From Mycolicibacterium hippocampi (lineage in GTDB: Bacteria; Actinomycetota; Actinomycetes; Mycobacteriales; Mycobacteriaceae): a DNA stretch of 64,000 nt. Where the stretch lies: the NCBI RefSeq assembly GCF_010723735.1, contig NZ_BLLB01000002.1:5270001-5334000 (forward strand), in the 5' to 3' direction. Made by a program: the position numbers and the translations under genes. The number at the start of each line of letters is the position of its first letter. The stretch's first letter is position 1. A model generated the notes under the pieces. It had not been told where the DNA came from, ran no database searches, and saw nothing but the letters and a program-made list of their open reading frames with translations. This document shows positions 42,561 to 51,148 of this stretch, piece after piece.

Positions 42561-44080
42561 GGGCCTCGATAAGCTCGGTGGGCATGGACGACAAAGCCGC
42601 CGCGAGCAACGAGGGCGACAGCACCGCCGAGTACGACACCGCTGCCGACAACACCGACGCCGGCGGCCGGGTGTCCGCGCGCGACGACGAGACCGCGGCC
42701 GCCGACGATGCCGGCAGACCGGGACCTGCGTCGCGCGTGGAGTCGTTCCGGCTGCTCGCACAGGCGCGCGCCGACGGCGAAATGGTGCCGCTGCCAAGGA
42801 TGTTGGATGGTGACGACCGTCGCCTACATGTGCGCCAGACCATCCGCGAGGACCATCAGCTCCGCATCGCCCGGCACAACGAGGAGGCTTTCGGGAAGTT
42901 CGACAAACTCGCCGGGTCAAGGTTCTCGTTCTTCCGGGGCACCGCCCTGCTGTTCTATCGCGACATGGCCGGCGAAGACGCCTGGATGCCCACAGTGCTG
43001 GCCGCCGGCGACATCCACCCGGAGAACTTCGGCGTGATGCCCAATGCCGACAACGTGCCGATCTTCGGCATCAACGACTACGACGAGGTCTTCTATGCGC
43101 CTTTCACCTGGGATCTGAAACGCGGCGCCACCGGGTTCATGATCGCCGCCGACGAGATCGGTGGATACGGGCACGGCAAGCGCTGCAAGATCATTCGCTC
43201 TTTCGTCCACGGATATGTCGACAGGATCAGCGCCTACGCCACCGATCACAGTGAAGGCGACTCAGATCTGCGGGAGGACAACGCGCCCGAGTTGATCGCA
43301 AGTCTGATCAAGAGCGCCAAGTCCGGTGGTCGGGCCAAGTGGCTTTCCAAGAAGTACTACAACGAGACGGCCACCGGCTTCAAATCCAGCAGCAAATTGG
43401 TGCCCATCTCCAGCCGCCGCGACGAGTTCCAGGAACTGATCGACCGTTACGTTGAGGAGTCCGGCATCACGGTGCCCATGCGTGCCGGCGCGATGCGGGT
43501 CAAGGACGTCGCCGAACGTCGCGGTCAGGGAACGGCATCCCTGGGCCTGGTGCGCTACTACGTGATGATCGAGGGGCCGCTGACCGATGCGTCCGATGAC
43601 ATCCTGCTCGAACTCAAGCAGGCGCGACGCTCGGCGCTCGAGGGTCTGGTGCCACCGTCAGAGCACCTGGTGGAAGGAAACGCCGACCGCGTCGTGCACG
43701 GCCAACGCGTCCAATTGGTCAGCGGCGACCGGTTTTACGGCAGCATCAAGCACCGCGGGATCAGCTTTCTGGTCAGGGAACGCTCGTGGTTCCGCGACGA
43801 TATGGACCTCGATGACCTGTCGTTCAAGCAGTGGCGCGAGTATGCGCAGATCTGTGGCGAGGTGCTCGCCCATGCACACGCGCTCTCCGACGAAGCCGGT
43901 CTGCTCGACCATGATGTCGAACCGGAGATCGTCGAGGCCATCGGGTTTCCGGAACTCTTCGTCGACGACATCGTGCGGTTCGCCGACGATGCCGACAGCC
44001 GCTGCAAGCGCGATCATCAGGCCTTCCGCGAGGACCACGCCCTCGGGGCTTTCCGCCGCATCGACCTGGTGTACCGCTGA
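42548..44080 (+). CDS. DUF2252 family protein (kinase-like fold)
   Basis: About 510 residues, full DUF2252 length. It carries phosphotransferase-like motifs GDIHPENFGV and FGINDYDEVFYAPFTWDLKR, similar to the catalytic and metal loops of aminoglycoside phosphotransferase-like kinases. The first 60 residues are acidic and disordered. Two starts are possible: ATG 42548, which lies inside the divergent TetR promoter, and ATG 42584; neither has a strong ribosome site. Activity unknown; ATP-dependent phosphorylation of a small molecule or protein is a reasonable guess. Confidence 0.8.
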   Translation: MPQSRASISSVGMDDKAAASNEGDSTAEYDTAADNTDAGGRVSARDDETAAADDAGRPGPASRVESFRLLAQARADGEMVPLPRMLDGDDRRLHVRQTIREDHQLRIARHNEEAFGKFDKLAGSRFSFFRGTALLFYRDMAGEDAWMPTVLAAGDIHPENFGVMPNADNVPIFGINDYDEVFYAPFTWDLKRGATGFMIAADEIGGYGHGKRCKIIRSFVHGYVDRISAYATDHSEGDSDLREDNAPELIASLIKSAKSGGRAKWLSKKYYNETATGFKSSSKLVPISSRRDEFQELIDRYVEESGITVPMRAGAMRVKDVAERRGQGTASLGLVRYYVMIEGPLTDASDDILLELKQARRSALEGLVPPSEHLVEGNADRVVHGQRVQLVSGDRFYGSIKHRGISFLVRERSWFRDDMDLDDLSFKQWREYAQICGEVLAHAHALSDEAGLLDHDVEPEIVEAIGFPELFVDDIVRFADDADSRCKRDHQAFREDHALGAFRRIDLVYR

Positions 44081-44138
44081 GTGGGGCCGTAGGCCACCAC
44101 GCCCGTCACACAGACCTTGCGGACGACCTCGCGGACTA

Positions 44139-45563
44139 TCACCAGGTCGTCAAGATGACGTGGTTGAGTACCAGGGCGCCCGTGACGTTGAGGACCAGCC
44201 ACCAGCGATGAGATCGTGGCGGTAGCAACGCCGCGGCGGCCGGCAACCAGATCGTGAAAGGCAACCAGATGCGTTCCACTTCGGCCTTACTCAGCATGCT
44301 GGCGTCGGCAAAGAGTATCGCGACCAGCATCGCCACGACCACCACGTGGAGGCCCCCACGCCGCCGGAGCGCCCCGAAGTCGACCGCCCGGGCGGCCCCC
44401 GCGACACCGGCCAACCCAACCGCACACACCACCGAGGCCAGATTGGCCCATGCCCAGTACTGAAATGGCCGGTGACTGGCGGTTCCCTGCCAATATCTCT
44501 GCTGCACCAACTCATAGCCCTCGAACCACCAGAAGCCGGCCAACAGGAAAGCCACCGCCACCATGACGGCAGCGAGCACCGCCGCGAGAAGGACACGTAC
44601 CGCGGTTCCGCGGTTCTTCGCCAGAATCAAGACCGCGAGAGCGGGCAGCGCCATCAAAGCCATGCCGTAGCTGAGGAACACCGCCCACCCCAGCAGTAGG
44701 CCGGCGGCGGCCGCGGTCAGCACCGGATGCCGCACCTCGCAGCGCACCGCCACCGCCAGGAGCGCAAGGGCCCAGGTGGTCACCCCGGCGAAATAGCCGT
44801 CGGCCGACACCGCGACCCAGATGGCCGTGGGCGCGACCGCGACGAAAGGTGCGGCCGCCCGTGCCGTCACCTCGTCGGCCACCGCACGCACCGCGACGAC
44901 GATGGCGGCGGCGCCGCTCGATCCGATCAGCAAGCAGAACAACCCCGCCCAGGCTCCGCCGCCCAATCCGAGCCGATCGAGCCAGACGAACGTCAGCAAC
45001 GCACCGGGTGGATGTCCGGAAACGTGGATGATCCACGAATCCGGTTGGAAGTCGAGGATGCGGTCGGCGAAGCCGCGCACCGCGTCGGAGACGTCACCAA
45101 TTGTCGGCACCTGCTGCAAGTATTCGTGACGGGTGGTCAGGCGGCCGGCGAAACCACGCTGCCAGCCATCCACCATCGCCAGCGAGAAGGCCCATACGCA
45201 GGCCGTCGCCCACGTCGACAGGATCAACGTCCGCCACTGCAATCGCTGCGCGACGGACGGGCCCCACAGCGCGACGGCGAATCCGATCAGGATGGCGGGG
45301 CCGGTGCCCGCGCCGACGTGCATCTCCCACGCGCCGTGAATCGGTGCAGACGCTGCCAACTCGGCGAACTTCGCGGGAGTGACGTCGATCAACGGCAGCA
45401 CACCAAGACCCATGTGCGGCAGGGCGAAAGCCGCAACGACCAGTCCCAGGCCGATCAGTGCGACGACCGCGTCGCGACGGGCCGGGACGGTCGATTTCAG
45501 CCGGTCGCCGAGCCGACGACCGTGCGAAGTGCCGCCTTTCGTGGCGCGATCACCATTGATCAC
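44139..45563 (-). CDS. Polytopic membrane protein, GT-C glycosyltransferase-like
   Basis: 474 residues, roughly eleven to twelve hydrophobic helices, with an extracytoplasmic loop after helix 2 to 3 that holds RLTTRHEYLQQVP and HVSGHPPGALL. The overall layout resembles polyprenyl-phosphate-dependent GT-C transferases of mycobacterial cell wall glycan synthesis; it may relate to the Rv0541c group, but I cannot confirm that. GTG start at 45563. Convergent with DUF2252. Function is provisional. Confidence 0.6.
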   Translation of the reverse strand: MINGDRATKGGTSHGRRLGDRLKSTVPARRDAVVALIGLGLVVAAFALPHMGLGVLPLIDVTPAKFAELAASAPIHGAWEMHVGAGTGPAILIGFAVALWGPSVAQRLQWRTLILSTWATACVWAFSLAMVDGWQRGFAGRLTTRHEYLQQVPTIGDVSDAVRGFADRILDFQPDSWIIHVSGHPPGALLTFVWLDRLGLGGGAWAGLFCLLIGSSGAAAIVVAVRAVADEVTARAAAPFVAVAPTAIWVAVSADGYFAGVTTWALALLAVAVRCEVRHPVLTAAAAGLLLGWAVFLSYGMALMALPALAVLILAKNRGTAVRVLLAAVLAAVMVAVAFLLAGFWWFEGYELVQQRYWQGTASHRPFQYWAWANLASVVCAVGLAGVAGAARAVDFGALRRRGGLHVVVVAMLVAILFADASMLSKAEVERIWLPFTIWLPAAAALLPPRSHRWWLVLNVTGALVLNHVILTTW

Positions 45564-45850
45564 GGACTGCCCTCTTCATGCCGGAGAACGCGGGTGCGAA
45601 GAGTACAACACGCCGCCAGGCCGTTGCCGTCAGTGACCTGACCCTGCCGCTGCGATCGTCAAAGCACATCAGGCGACGAGGGTAGTCTCAATCGTCCTTC
45701 GTCACATGGTCGAAAGGCGCAGCGCGACAGCGCACCAGTGAGATTGAGGTAGCTTCAGCAGCACGGTGAGGTGATCGCGGAGTCCGGTTCACGACGCACC
45801 CGGGCCGACCCGTTGGAACATCTTCCGCCGCGCATCGCGTTGTGCGTCTC

Positions 45851-46876
45851 ATGAAGGCGATCACCTACTCCCGAACAGGCGACATCTCGGTTCTGCAACC
45901 GCAAGACCGTGAGGTTCCCGACCCCGACGCCGGGCAGGTGCGGGTGCGCATCGTGTTTTCCGGTGTCAACCCGACCGACTGGAAGCACAGGAAGGGGACG
46001 AGCCCGGGCCAGCAGCTCGAATTCCCCGAGGTGGTCCCCCACCACGACGGCGCCGGAGTGGTGGACGCCGTCGGCGCCGGTGTCACCGACCTCGCGGTGG
46101 GTGATCGGGTCTGGGTCTTCATGGCCCAGCATCAGCGCCCGGACGGTACGGCCCAGGAGTACGTCGTGCTGCCCGTCACGTCGGTGGTCCCGCTGCCCGA
46201 TGCCGTCGGTTTCGACGTGGGGGCGAGCCTCGGGGTGCCGGCGATCACCGCACACCGGGCGCTCACGGTGGCGGAGGGCTGGCCGTCGCGGCTGGAGCCC
46301 GGAGCCCTCGCCGGCGCGACGGTGCTTGTGGCGGGCGGCGCCGGAGCGGTCGGCCACGCCGCCATACAGCTGGCCCGGTGGGCCGGTGCCCGCGTCATCA
46401 CCACCGTCAGCACCCCCGAGAAGGAGGCGCTGGCGGCCTCGGCGGGTGCCCACCACATCGTGAACTACCGAGCCGGGGACACTGCGGCGACGATCCGCGA
46501 GATCGCGCCCGACGGGGTCGACATCGTCTTCGAGGTCGCCCCGAGGCCGAACGCCGCGCTCGACGCGGCAGTGGTGTCGAACCGCGCGACGATCTCGATC
46601 TACGCCAACGACGGTGGCGGCAGTGTGGAACTCGACATCATCTCGAACATGTGGGTGAACGCTCGCTACCAGTTCCTGGTCCTGTACACCGTCGGCGAGG
46701 ATGTGCTGGCCAACGCTCGCGACGACGTGGCCGCCGCGGTCCGCGACGGGGCCATGGGGGTCGGCGAAGCCAACGGGCTGCCCGTGCACTACTTTCCGCT
46801 CGAGGAGACTGCGTCTGCCCACGACGCGGTCGAGAGCGGAGTGACCGGCAAGGTGCTCATTCAAGTGAGTGAGTAG
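45851..46876 (+). CDS. Zinc-independent quinone oxidoreductase-type MDR protein
   Basis: 341 residues of the medium-chain dehydrogenase/reductase superfamily, quinone oxidoreductase branch, which reduces quinones or enones with NADPH. The nucleotide loop VLVAGGAGAVGHAAIQLAR (about 160-178) is the AxGxxG variant of this branch. Structural zinc cysteines are absent. The ATG at 45851 is favoured over a TTG three codons earlier. The 290-bp gap upstream has no supported gene. Confidence 0.85.
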   Translation: MKAITYSRTGDISVLQPQDREVPDPDAGQVRVRIVFSGVNPTDWKHRKGTSPGQQLEFPEVVPHHDGAGVVDAVGAGVTDLAVGDRVWVFMAQHQRPDGTAQEYVVLPVTSVVPLPDAVGFDVGASLGVPAITAHRALTVAEGWPSRLEPGALAGATVLVAGGAGAVGHAAIQLARWAGARVITTVSTPEKEALAASAGAHHIVNYRAGDTAATIREIAPDGVDIVFEVAPRPNAALDAAVVSNRATISIYANDGGGSVELDIISNMWVNARYQFLVLYTVGEDVLANARDDVAAAVRDGAMGVGEANGLPVHYFPLEETASAHDAVESGVTGKVLIQVSE

Positions 46877-46953
46877 CGGATCGCGTCACGGCACCGACGT
46901 GGCTGCGGCTGGGGCGGATACGCACCGACATTCTTGCGCTCGCGGTACAGAGG

Positions 46954-47349
46954 TCAATCCGCGGAGCCCACATTCGTCAGCAGCACGGCTGCCTCGTTGT
47001 AGGGAAACGCTCGGTAGAGGAGGCGAGAACGCGGTATGACGTTGGCCGCGGCCTCGGCCTTGCTCACCACCCGCGGGTTGACGAGCGCGACAGCCCGTCC
47101 ACGCTTGCGCAGCACCGTCGGTCCACCGGCCAGCACGTTCTTGAACCAGTCCGTCTGCAGGCCGTAGCCGACGAGGATGGCGTAGCCATCATGGGTCTGG
47201 AACACCAGAAGGGGCGTTCGATATCGCTTACCCGACTTCCGCCCGACGTGCTCGAGCGTCCCGAGGTTCGGAAGCCAGGGTGTGATCGTGCGAGCTGCCG
47301 GATTGGTGACTCGCTTGTTGAACTCGGCGATTCGGCGAGGCACGCGCAT
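46954..47349 (-). CDS. Ddn-like deazaflavin (F420)-dependent nitroreductase-family protein
   Basis: 131 residues with the split-barrel of the F420-dependent Ddn/FDOR-B group: LEHVGRKSGKRYRTPLLVFQ, then DGYAILVGYGLQTDWFKNVLAGG. Such enzymes use reduced F420 on quinones, nitro compounds or fatty acids. No membrane helix. It is the last chromosomal gene before the integrated element, 92 bp from its left end. Confidence 0.85.
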   Translation of the reverse strand: MRVPRRIAEFNKRVTNPAARTITPWLPNLGTLEHVGRKSGKRYRTPLLVFQTHDGYAILVGYGLQTDWFKNVLAGGPTVLRKRGRAVALVNPRVVSKAEAAANVIPRSRLLYRAFPYNEAAVLLTNVGSAD

Positions 47350-47440
47350 TCTTGGAGTCTAGGTATTGGTCGAGGTTCCTCGCTGACGCGGTGCTCACGC
47401 AGGGAGCTGCCTGCAATCGCCCTTACCTGCAAGAACTTCA

Positions 47441-47488
47441 GTGCCCCCAGTCGGACTCGAACCGACACTGTGCGGATTTTAAGTCCGC
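47441..47488 (-). repeat. Left attachment site (attL), 48 bp
   Basis: Identical to 57733-57780. It carries the displaced 3' portion of the tRNA (anticodon loop, T-arm, acceptor 3' strand) but no 5' half, so it is not a functional tRNA. Sequence past the acceptor reads ACT rather than ACCA, showing that the pre-insertion gene lacked an encoded CCA. Confidence 0.92.
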
Positions 47489-47936
47489 CTTTTTGGTCGT
47501 TTGCAGGTATCGGTACTCTTGGGGTCTGCCTGCGACTAGCGGCTTGTTCTGGCATTTCGCTCAATTTAGCGTTGGTACGGATGGGCCGTCTGCGGTGACA
47601 TGTGCATACACACCGTTTACAAGTAACACCCCTGCTGGACAGAGTTATGTGCAGGCAATTGCAACGCGCCCCATTCCCATCGACGCCCGGATTGCCGACC
47701 AAGCCGGGAATGCACCTAGACCGGTGCCTAGTCTCGTCGTCGGACTGCCCGCTCAATCACTTGCGCAACCGGTCAACCAACAGCGTTCGCACGCTCCCTC
47801 ACGAAAGTCGCTCGCGTGCAAAGGTTAGGACACTCGTCGATCCACCCAGCATCGACTTGTCGCAACTACTGTCGGGACTTCGACCGCTACGCTCACCGCG
47901 AGGAAACGCTGTTGCGCGGCCTGGGATGATGATTCA
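47489..47936. other. Left end of the island, no supported gene
   Basis: 450 bp without a convincing coding frame. Plus-strand frames run through it but have poor codon use and no ribosome sites. It probably holds integrase arm sites and the promoter of the HEPN-like gene. The string TGCAGGT occurs at 47501 and its complement close to the integrase start. Confidence 0.4.
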
Positions 47937-48437
47937 GTGAGACCCGTCCGCCTGTCACCGCCATTCGCCGCCGACAAACAAACAATGCAGCGATTTTTTG
48001 CCACTCAGGCAGCCGAATTAGTTGAACGCTTGCCCGCCGAGTCGTACAGGTTCGGTCAGCCATTGGCAGTTCATGTGGCGCTTATGGAGAGCTTCTTGAT
48101 AAATGTCCGGTTACTGGTTGAGTTCCTCGGCGTACAGCCGTCGAGCAAAAAGGCCGATGCATCGGCAGCAAGCCTGGACCCAGCCTGGCAACCTCCGAAA
48201 GACACAGAGCTCGCGCTTCGCCTCAAAGAACATTGGAGATTCGCGTCGAAGCACGTCGTTCACTTCAGCGACCAGTCGCACCTTTGGCAGACGCTGAATC
48301 GACGTCGGCTCGACAGCATCGCTGACGACGTGCTCACGCTATGGGACGACTACGCGACGCTCGCCGCGCATCCGATGATTCAGCGGCGCGGCAACTTCAC
48401 CGTCTTTGGTGATTTAGATGCGAGCGAGGGGACATAA
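47937..48437 (+). CDS. HEPN-like small helical protein
   Basis: 166 residues, mostly helical. The segment ALMESFLINVRLLVEFLG followed 40 residues later by KEHWRFASKHVVHFSDQSH fits HEPN-like proteins. R101-x4-H106 has the R-x4-6-H form of the HEPN ribonuclease site. HEPN proteins are toxins and defence effectors, but many are inactive. GTG start at 47937 with no strong ribosome site. It is the first island gene from the left end. Moderate confidence in the fold, low in activity. Confidence 0.5.
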   Translation: MRPVRLSPPFAADKQTMQRFFATQAAELVERLPAESYRFGQPLAVHVALMESFLINVRLLVEFLGVQPSSKKADASAASLDPAWQPPKDTELALRLKEHWRFASKHVVHFSDQSHLWQTLNRRRLDSIADDVLTLWDDYATLAAHPMIQRRGNFTVFGDLDASEGT

Positions 48438-48664
48438 AACTCGCGGACTATTTGTTCCTCGATGCTCGGATTTCGAAGAACGGACGAGCTAGCTCCCCGC
48501 GAATCGAAGAACCGATTCATAACCCGAGGCCATCTGCGAAGCATCGTTCTTGCGCTCTGGCTGGCGCATTTTGGGTTGCGGCCCGAGCCTCCCCGATCGC
48601 CAGGTGACGACGACATCTGACGTCTTATCCGCACTAGCTACGGGGTCGAGGCGGCTGAGTCTGC

Positions 48665-50053
48665 GTGTCTGGCCCGCCCTGTGGATTCTTGGTGGAACGA
48701 TCCGGCTATGGGGATCGACTACGCGACACGATGGATGGGACACTCGGCCATTTCTGGATGAATTTCGGCGATGTCTACAATCTCGACAAGGCGGACGACG
48801 GCTACGTGCGGTTGGCCGACGACAACTTATTCCACATCGATACGCTTCGCACTCGTCAATACAACAGCGAATTTGGCAGCAACATCGAGCGACTGCCGCT
48901 TCCCGACACGATCTATGCGATGACGAACGTCACTCGCTCCATCTTCTTCGATGTCGCCGGTGTCGCGCAGTCGAACGTGATGGGCCAGCGGGCCTCAACC
49001 CAAACAGTACGAACCCGCGGTGTGATCGTGAATGTGCCACTCGCAACGCTGAAGGACGACAGATTTCTAACCGTTGAACTAGAGATCCCGCAAGTTACAC
49101 GTTGGGCCGGACTCACCAGCATCGCAGAGAGCGTCGACGGGTCACCCAGGCAATTCACTGCCAAAACCATTGAGGTGAAGTCTCTTGAACTCGAGATCCG
49201 ACGCGGTTTCAACTTGAAGCTGGACTCGACATGGCACGTGGACGGTCCCGATGACCGGCGAACGATCAATGCGCCGCTCGTGGTTGGCACGTCGAGCCGG
49301 ACACCGCGCAGGTGGCACGACCACCTTGTGCCGCTAATCGCCGTCCAGGACCTGATCAATCTCGCCCACGAAGGATTCGTGCCAGCGGAGCAAGCAAGGG
49401 TTGAGTTCAAGATCGAAGACGACGGTAGGCCGCGAGAGTCCGCCAAACTCTGGAACTCTCGATTGATGGCGCTGCCGCGCCGAGGCGGCGTGTCAAGTCC
49501 AGAGTCAATGACTAGGGTGCCGTTGTTCTACTTGGGTCACATTGGCGGTGTCCAGGGCTTGCGCAATTGGATTCGACTCGACGCAAAGCATCCGCGAGCC
49601 ACAGGCCCGCTTACAAACACTTTTCGCTACGGCGAGACCGGAGTTGAGGTACACCTCATAGAGATTGCCGTCGGCATGGAGTACTGGACCCGTCTACATA
49701 ACGAACAATTCAAACGGGCGTGGGCTAGACCCCGGAAACGAGGCAAGAAGAATGAGCCCCTTCCGATGGCTTTGGGCCGCTACGTTGGACCAGCCTTCAC
49801 CGACTTTGTCGGCGGCGATCTCGACGCCTGGGTGGATCTATTTTGGGGCACCTACAACAGCTTGAAGCATGCGCCGAATTTCGAGTACGACCCTCATGAG
49901 GTCGCTACTTTGGGAGATACAGGCGCGCTGTTGCTACTGGGCGCTCTACTAAACCGAGTCGCTGGAAACAGAATCCCGATGGTGGCTCTGACAGGTAGCG
50001 TCCGGACGCAGCGACTGAAGGAGCGCATCCAGAAGCTGGTTGCGGGAACCTAA
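48665..50053 (+). CDS. ApeA-like abortive-infection protein (N-terminal ApeA domain plus HEPN)
   Basis: 462 residues from the GTG at 48665, or 440 from the ATG at 48731, which starts MDGTLGHFW like ApeA N-termini. The N-terminal 300 residues are beta-rich, as in ApeA N-terminal domains. The C-terminal 130 form a helical HEPN-like domain with YNSLKHAP (N398 to H402) in the place of the R/N-x3-6-H ribonuclease motif. ApeA proteins protect against phage by abortive infection. The protease gene follows 32 bp downstream, so the two are likely cotranscribed. Family call is by pattern, not by search. Confidence 0.55.
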   Translation: MSGPPCGFLVERSGYGDRLRDTMDGTLGHFWMNFGDVYNLDKADDGYVRLADDNLFHIDTLRTRQYNSEFGSNIERLPLPDTIYAMTNVTRSIFFDVAGVAQSNVMGQRASTQTVRTRGVIVNVPLATLKDDRFLTVELEIPQVTRWAGLTSIAESVDGSPRQFTAKTIEVKSLELEIRRGFNLKLDSTWHVDGPDDRRTINAPLVVGTSSRTPRRWHDHLVPLIAVQDLINLAHEGFVPAEQARVEFKIEDDGRPRESAKLWNSRLMALPRRGGVSSPESMTRVPLFYLGHIGGVQGLRNWIRLDAKHPRATGPLTNTFRYGETGVEVHLIEIAVGMEYWTRLHNEQFKRAWARPRKRGKKNEPLPMALGRYVGPAFTDFVGGDLDAWVDLFWGTYNSLKHAPNFEYDPHEVATLGDTGALLLLGALLNRVAGNRIPMVALTGSVRTQRLKERIQKLVAGT

Positions 50054-50085
50054 CTCAACCAGCAGCCACGAGAGGGTAGTGGAAG

Positions 50086-50850
50086 ATGGAACCACCGGAG
50101 GCATTTTCGCACTGCTACGCGCGCACTCTTCGGATCGAGAACGAGAACTCCGGCTCATGTTCCGGGTTCATCTTGCGCTACCAGAGACAAGACTGGCTAG
50201 TGACCGCGAGGCACGTCGTCACAGAGGTCGTCGTTCCGGGACACGGGAGGCCGATTACGCTCCGCGACAGGCGATTCAGCGTCCTAGACCAAAGCGGCTT
50301 CAAGCATTCCGGATCGGACTTAGAAAAGCTCGACATGGTCGATTTTCGTGCCGATGTAACTGTGTTTCGTGTGTGGTCTCAAGACATCAACTTAGGACCG
50401 CCGCTATTACCCTTCGGCGGAGATGACGTGCGGCCTACCCAAGACGTGTACTTCTTGGGCTTCCCCGGCTTTGACCTCCCGGAGGCCTACGGCTTAACGC
50501 CTTCGTCTACAACTCCGTTGATCAAGCGGGCGATGGTGTCTGGACAGGCGGACCATTACGACATAAAAGTCTGGTTGCTCGATGGGATGGCCAACCACGG
50601 GTTCTCCGGCGGTCCGGTGGTCATTTTCGACTCGAGGTCCGCCAGCTATCAGGCGCTGGGTGTCATTAGTAGCTATGCACCCGCGAATGTACGGATCATT
50701 CCCGAACTGATTACCCCTGACCCGCACCGAGTGGGTGTCTCCCCGCTATCACCAAAGGACCGCTTTTTCGAGACCAACTCGGGTATCGCCGCTTGCTTCG
50801 ACATCAAGCACGCCATCGCCGACATCGACCAATACCTGAAAAGCCCCTAG
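50086..50850 (+). CDS. Trypsin-like serine protease, island-encoded
   Basis: 254 residues without a signal peptide, so intracellular. The chymotrypsin-fold triad is present: H43 in WLVTARHVV, D90 in FRADVTVF and S174 in NHGFSGGPVV. SGSCSGFIL is the usual first strand. ATG at 50086 with GGAAG close upstream, 32 bp after the ApeA-like gene. Cytosolic trypsin-like proteases are known effectors or regulators in bacterial defence systems; here the likely partner or substrate is the ApeA-like protein or a host target (inference). Confidence 0.85.
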   Translation: MEPPEAFSHCYARTLRIENENSGSCSGFILRYQRQDWLVTARHVVTEVVVPGHGRPITLRDRRFSVLDQSGFKHSGSDLEKLDMVDFRADVTVFRVWSQDINLGPPLLPFGGDDVRPTQDVYFLGFPGFDLPEAYGLTPSSTTPLIKRAMVSGQADHYDIKVWLLDGMANHGFSGGPVVIFDSRSASYQALGVISSYAPANVRIIPELITPDPHRVGVSPLSPKDRFFETNSGIAACFDIKHAIADIDQYLKSP

Positions 50851-50896
50851 CCGAATAGCGGCGTAATCTTCCGATCTCTCCGGCCTTTAATGGGAC

Positions 50897-50932
50897 GGGC
50901 GCAGGCCCAGATCGACGTGAGGCCCTGCGCCC
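50897..50932 (+). terminator. Stem-loop after the protease gene
   Basis: GGGCGCAGG (50897-50905) and CCTGCGCCC (50924-50932) are perfect complements with an 18-nt loop, 46 bp past the protease stop. An overlapping looser pair, CCAGACACTTC (50932-50942) with GAGGTGTCTGG (50986-50996), follows. The remaining gap to 51148 shows no gene. Confidence 0.4.
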
Positions 50933-51148
50933 CAGACACTTCGACATCAGCATTACCGTACGCGCCCAGGGAAGCTTTGACTTAAGAGGTGTCTGGATAC
51001 GCTAGCGGGGTGGCCGTGGCAGCGTCCCTAGCGACGGAGTCCTTCTGCCTTCCACTTTGGCTACGCCGTAGCGTCGCCGTGCGACCCAAACTGGTGCCAG
51101 CTAGCCGAGTTCGCGTATCACTCCGATTTCTCTTTCACAGTTGACGCA

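Noticed and set aside
45660..45755. Inverted CTCAATC/GATTGAG pair in the gap before the quinone oxidoreductase gene
   Set aside because: Only 7-bp arms some 50 bp apart, within chance expectation for a gap of this length.
47441..47488. Second tRNA gene
   Set aside because: Only the 3' part is present; acceptor 5' strand, D-arm and 5' anticodon stem are absent, so it is an attachment site.
47602..47940. 112-codon plus-strand ORF at the left end of the island
   Set aside because: No ribosome site, no recognisable domain, irregular codon use, and it runs into the HEPN-like start in another frame.
48550..49077. Plus-strand ORF overlapping the ApeA-like gene
   Set aside because: Out of frame with the ApeA-like protein and Arg/Ser-rich, the mark of a shadow frame.
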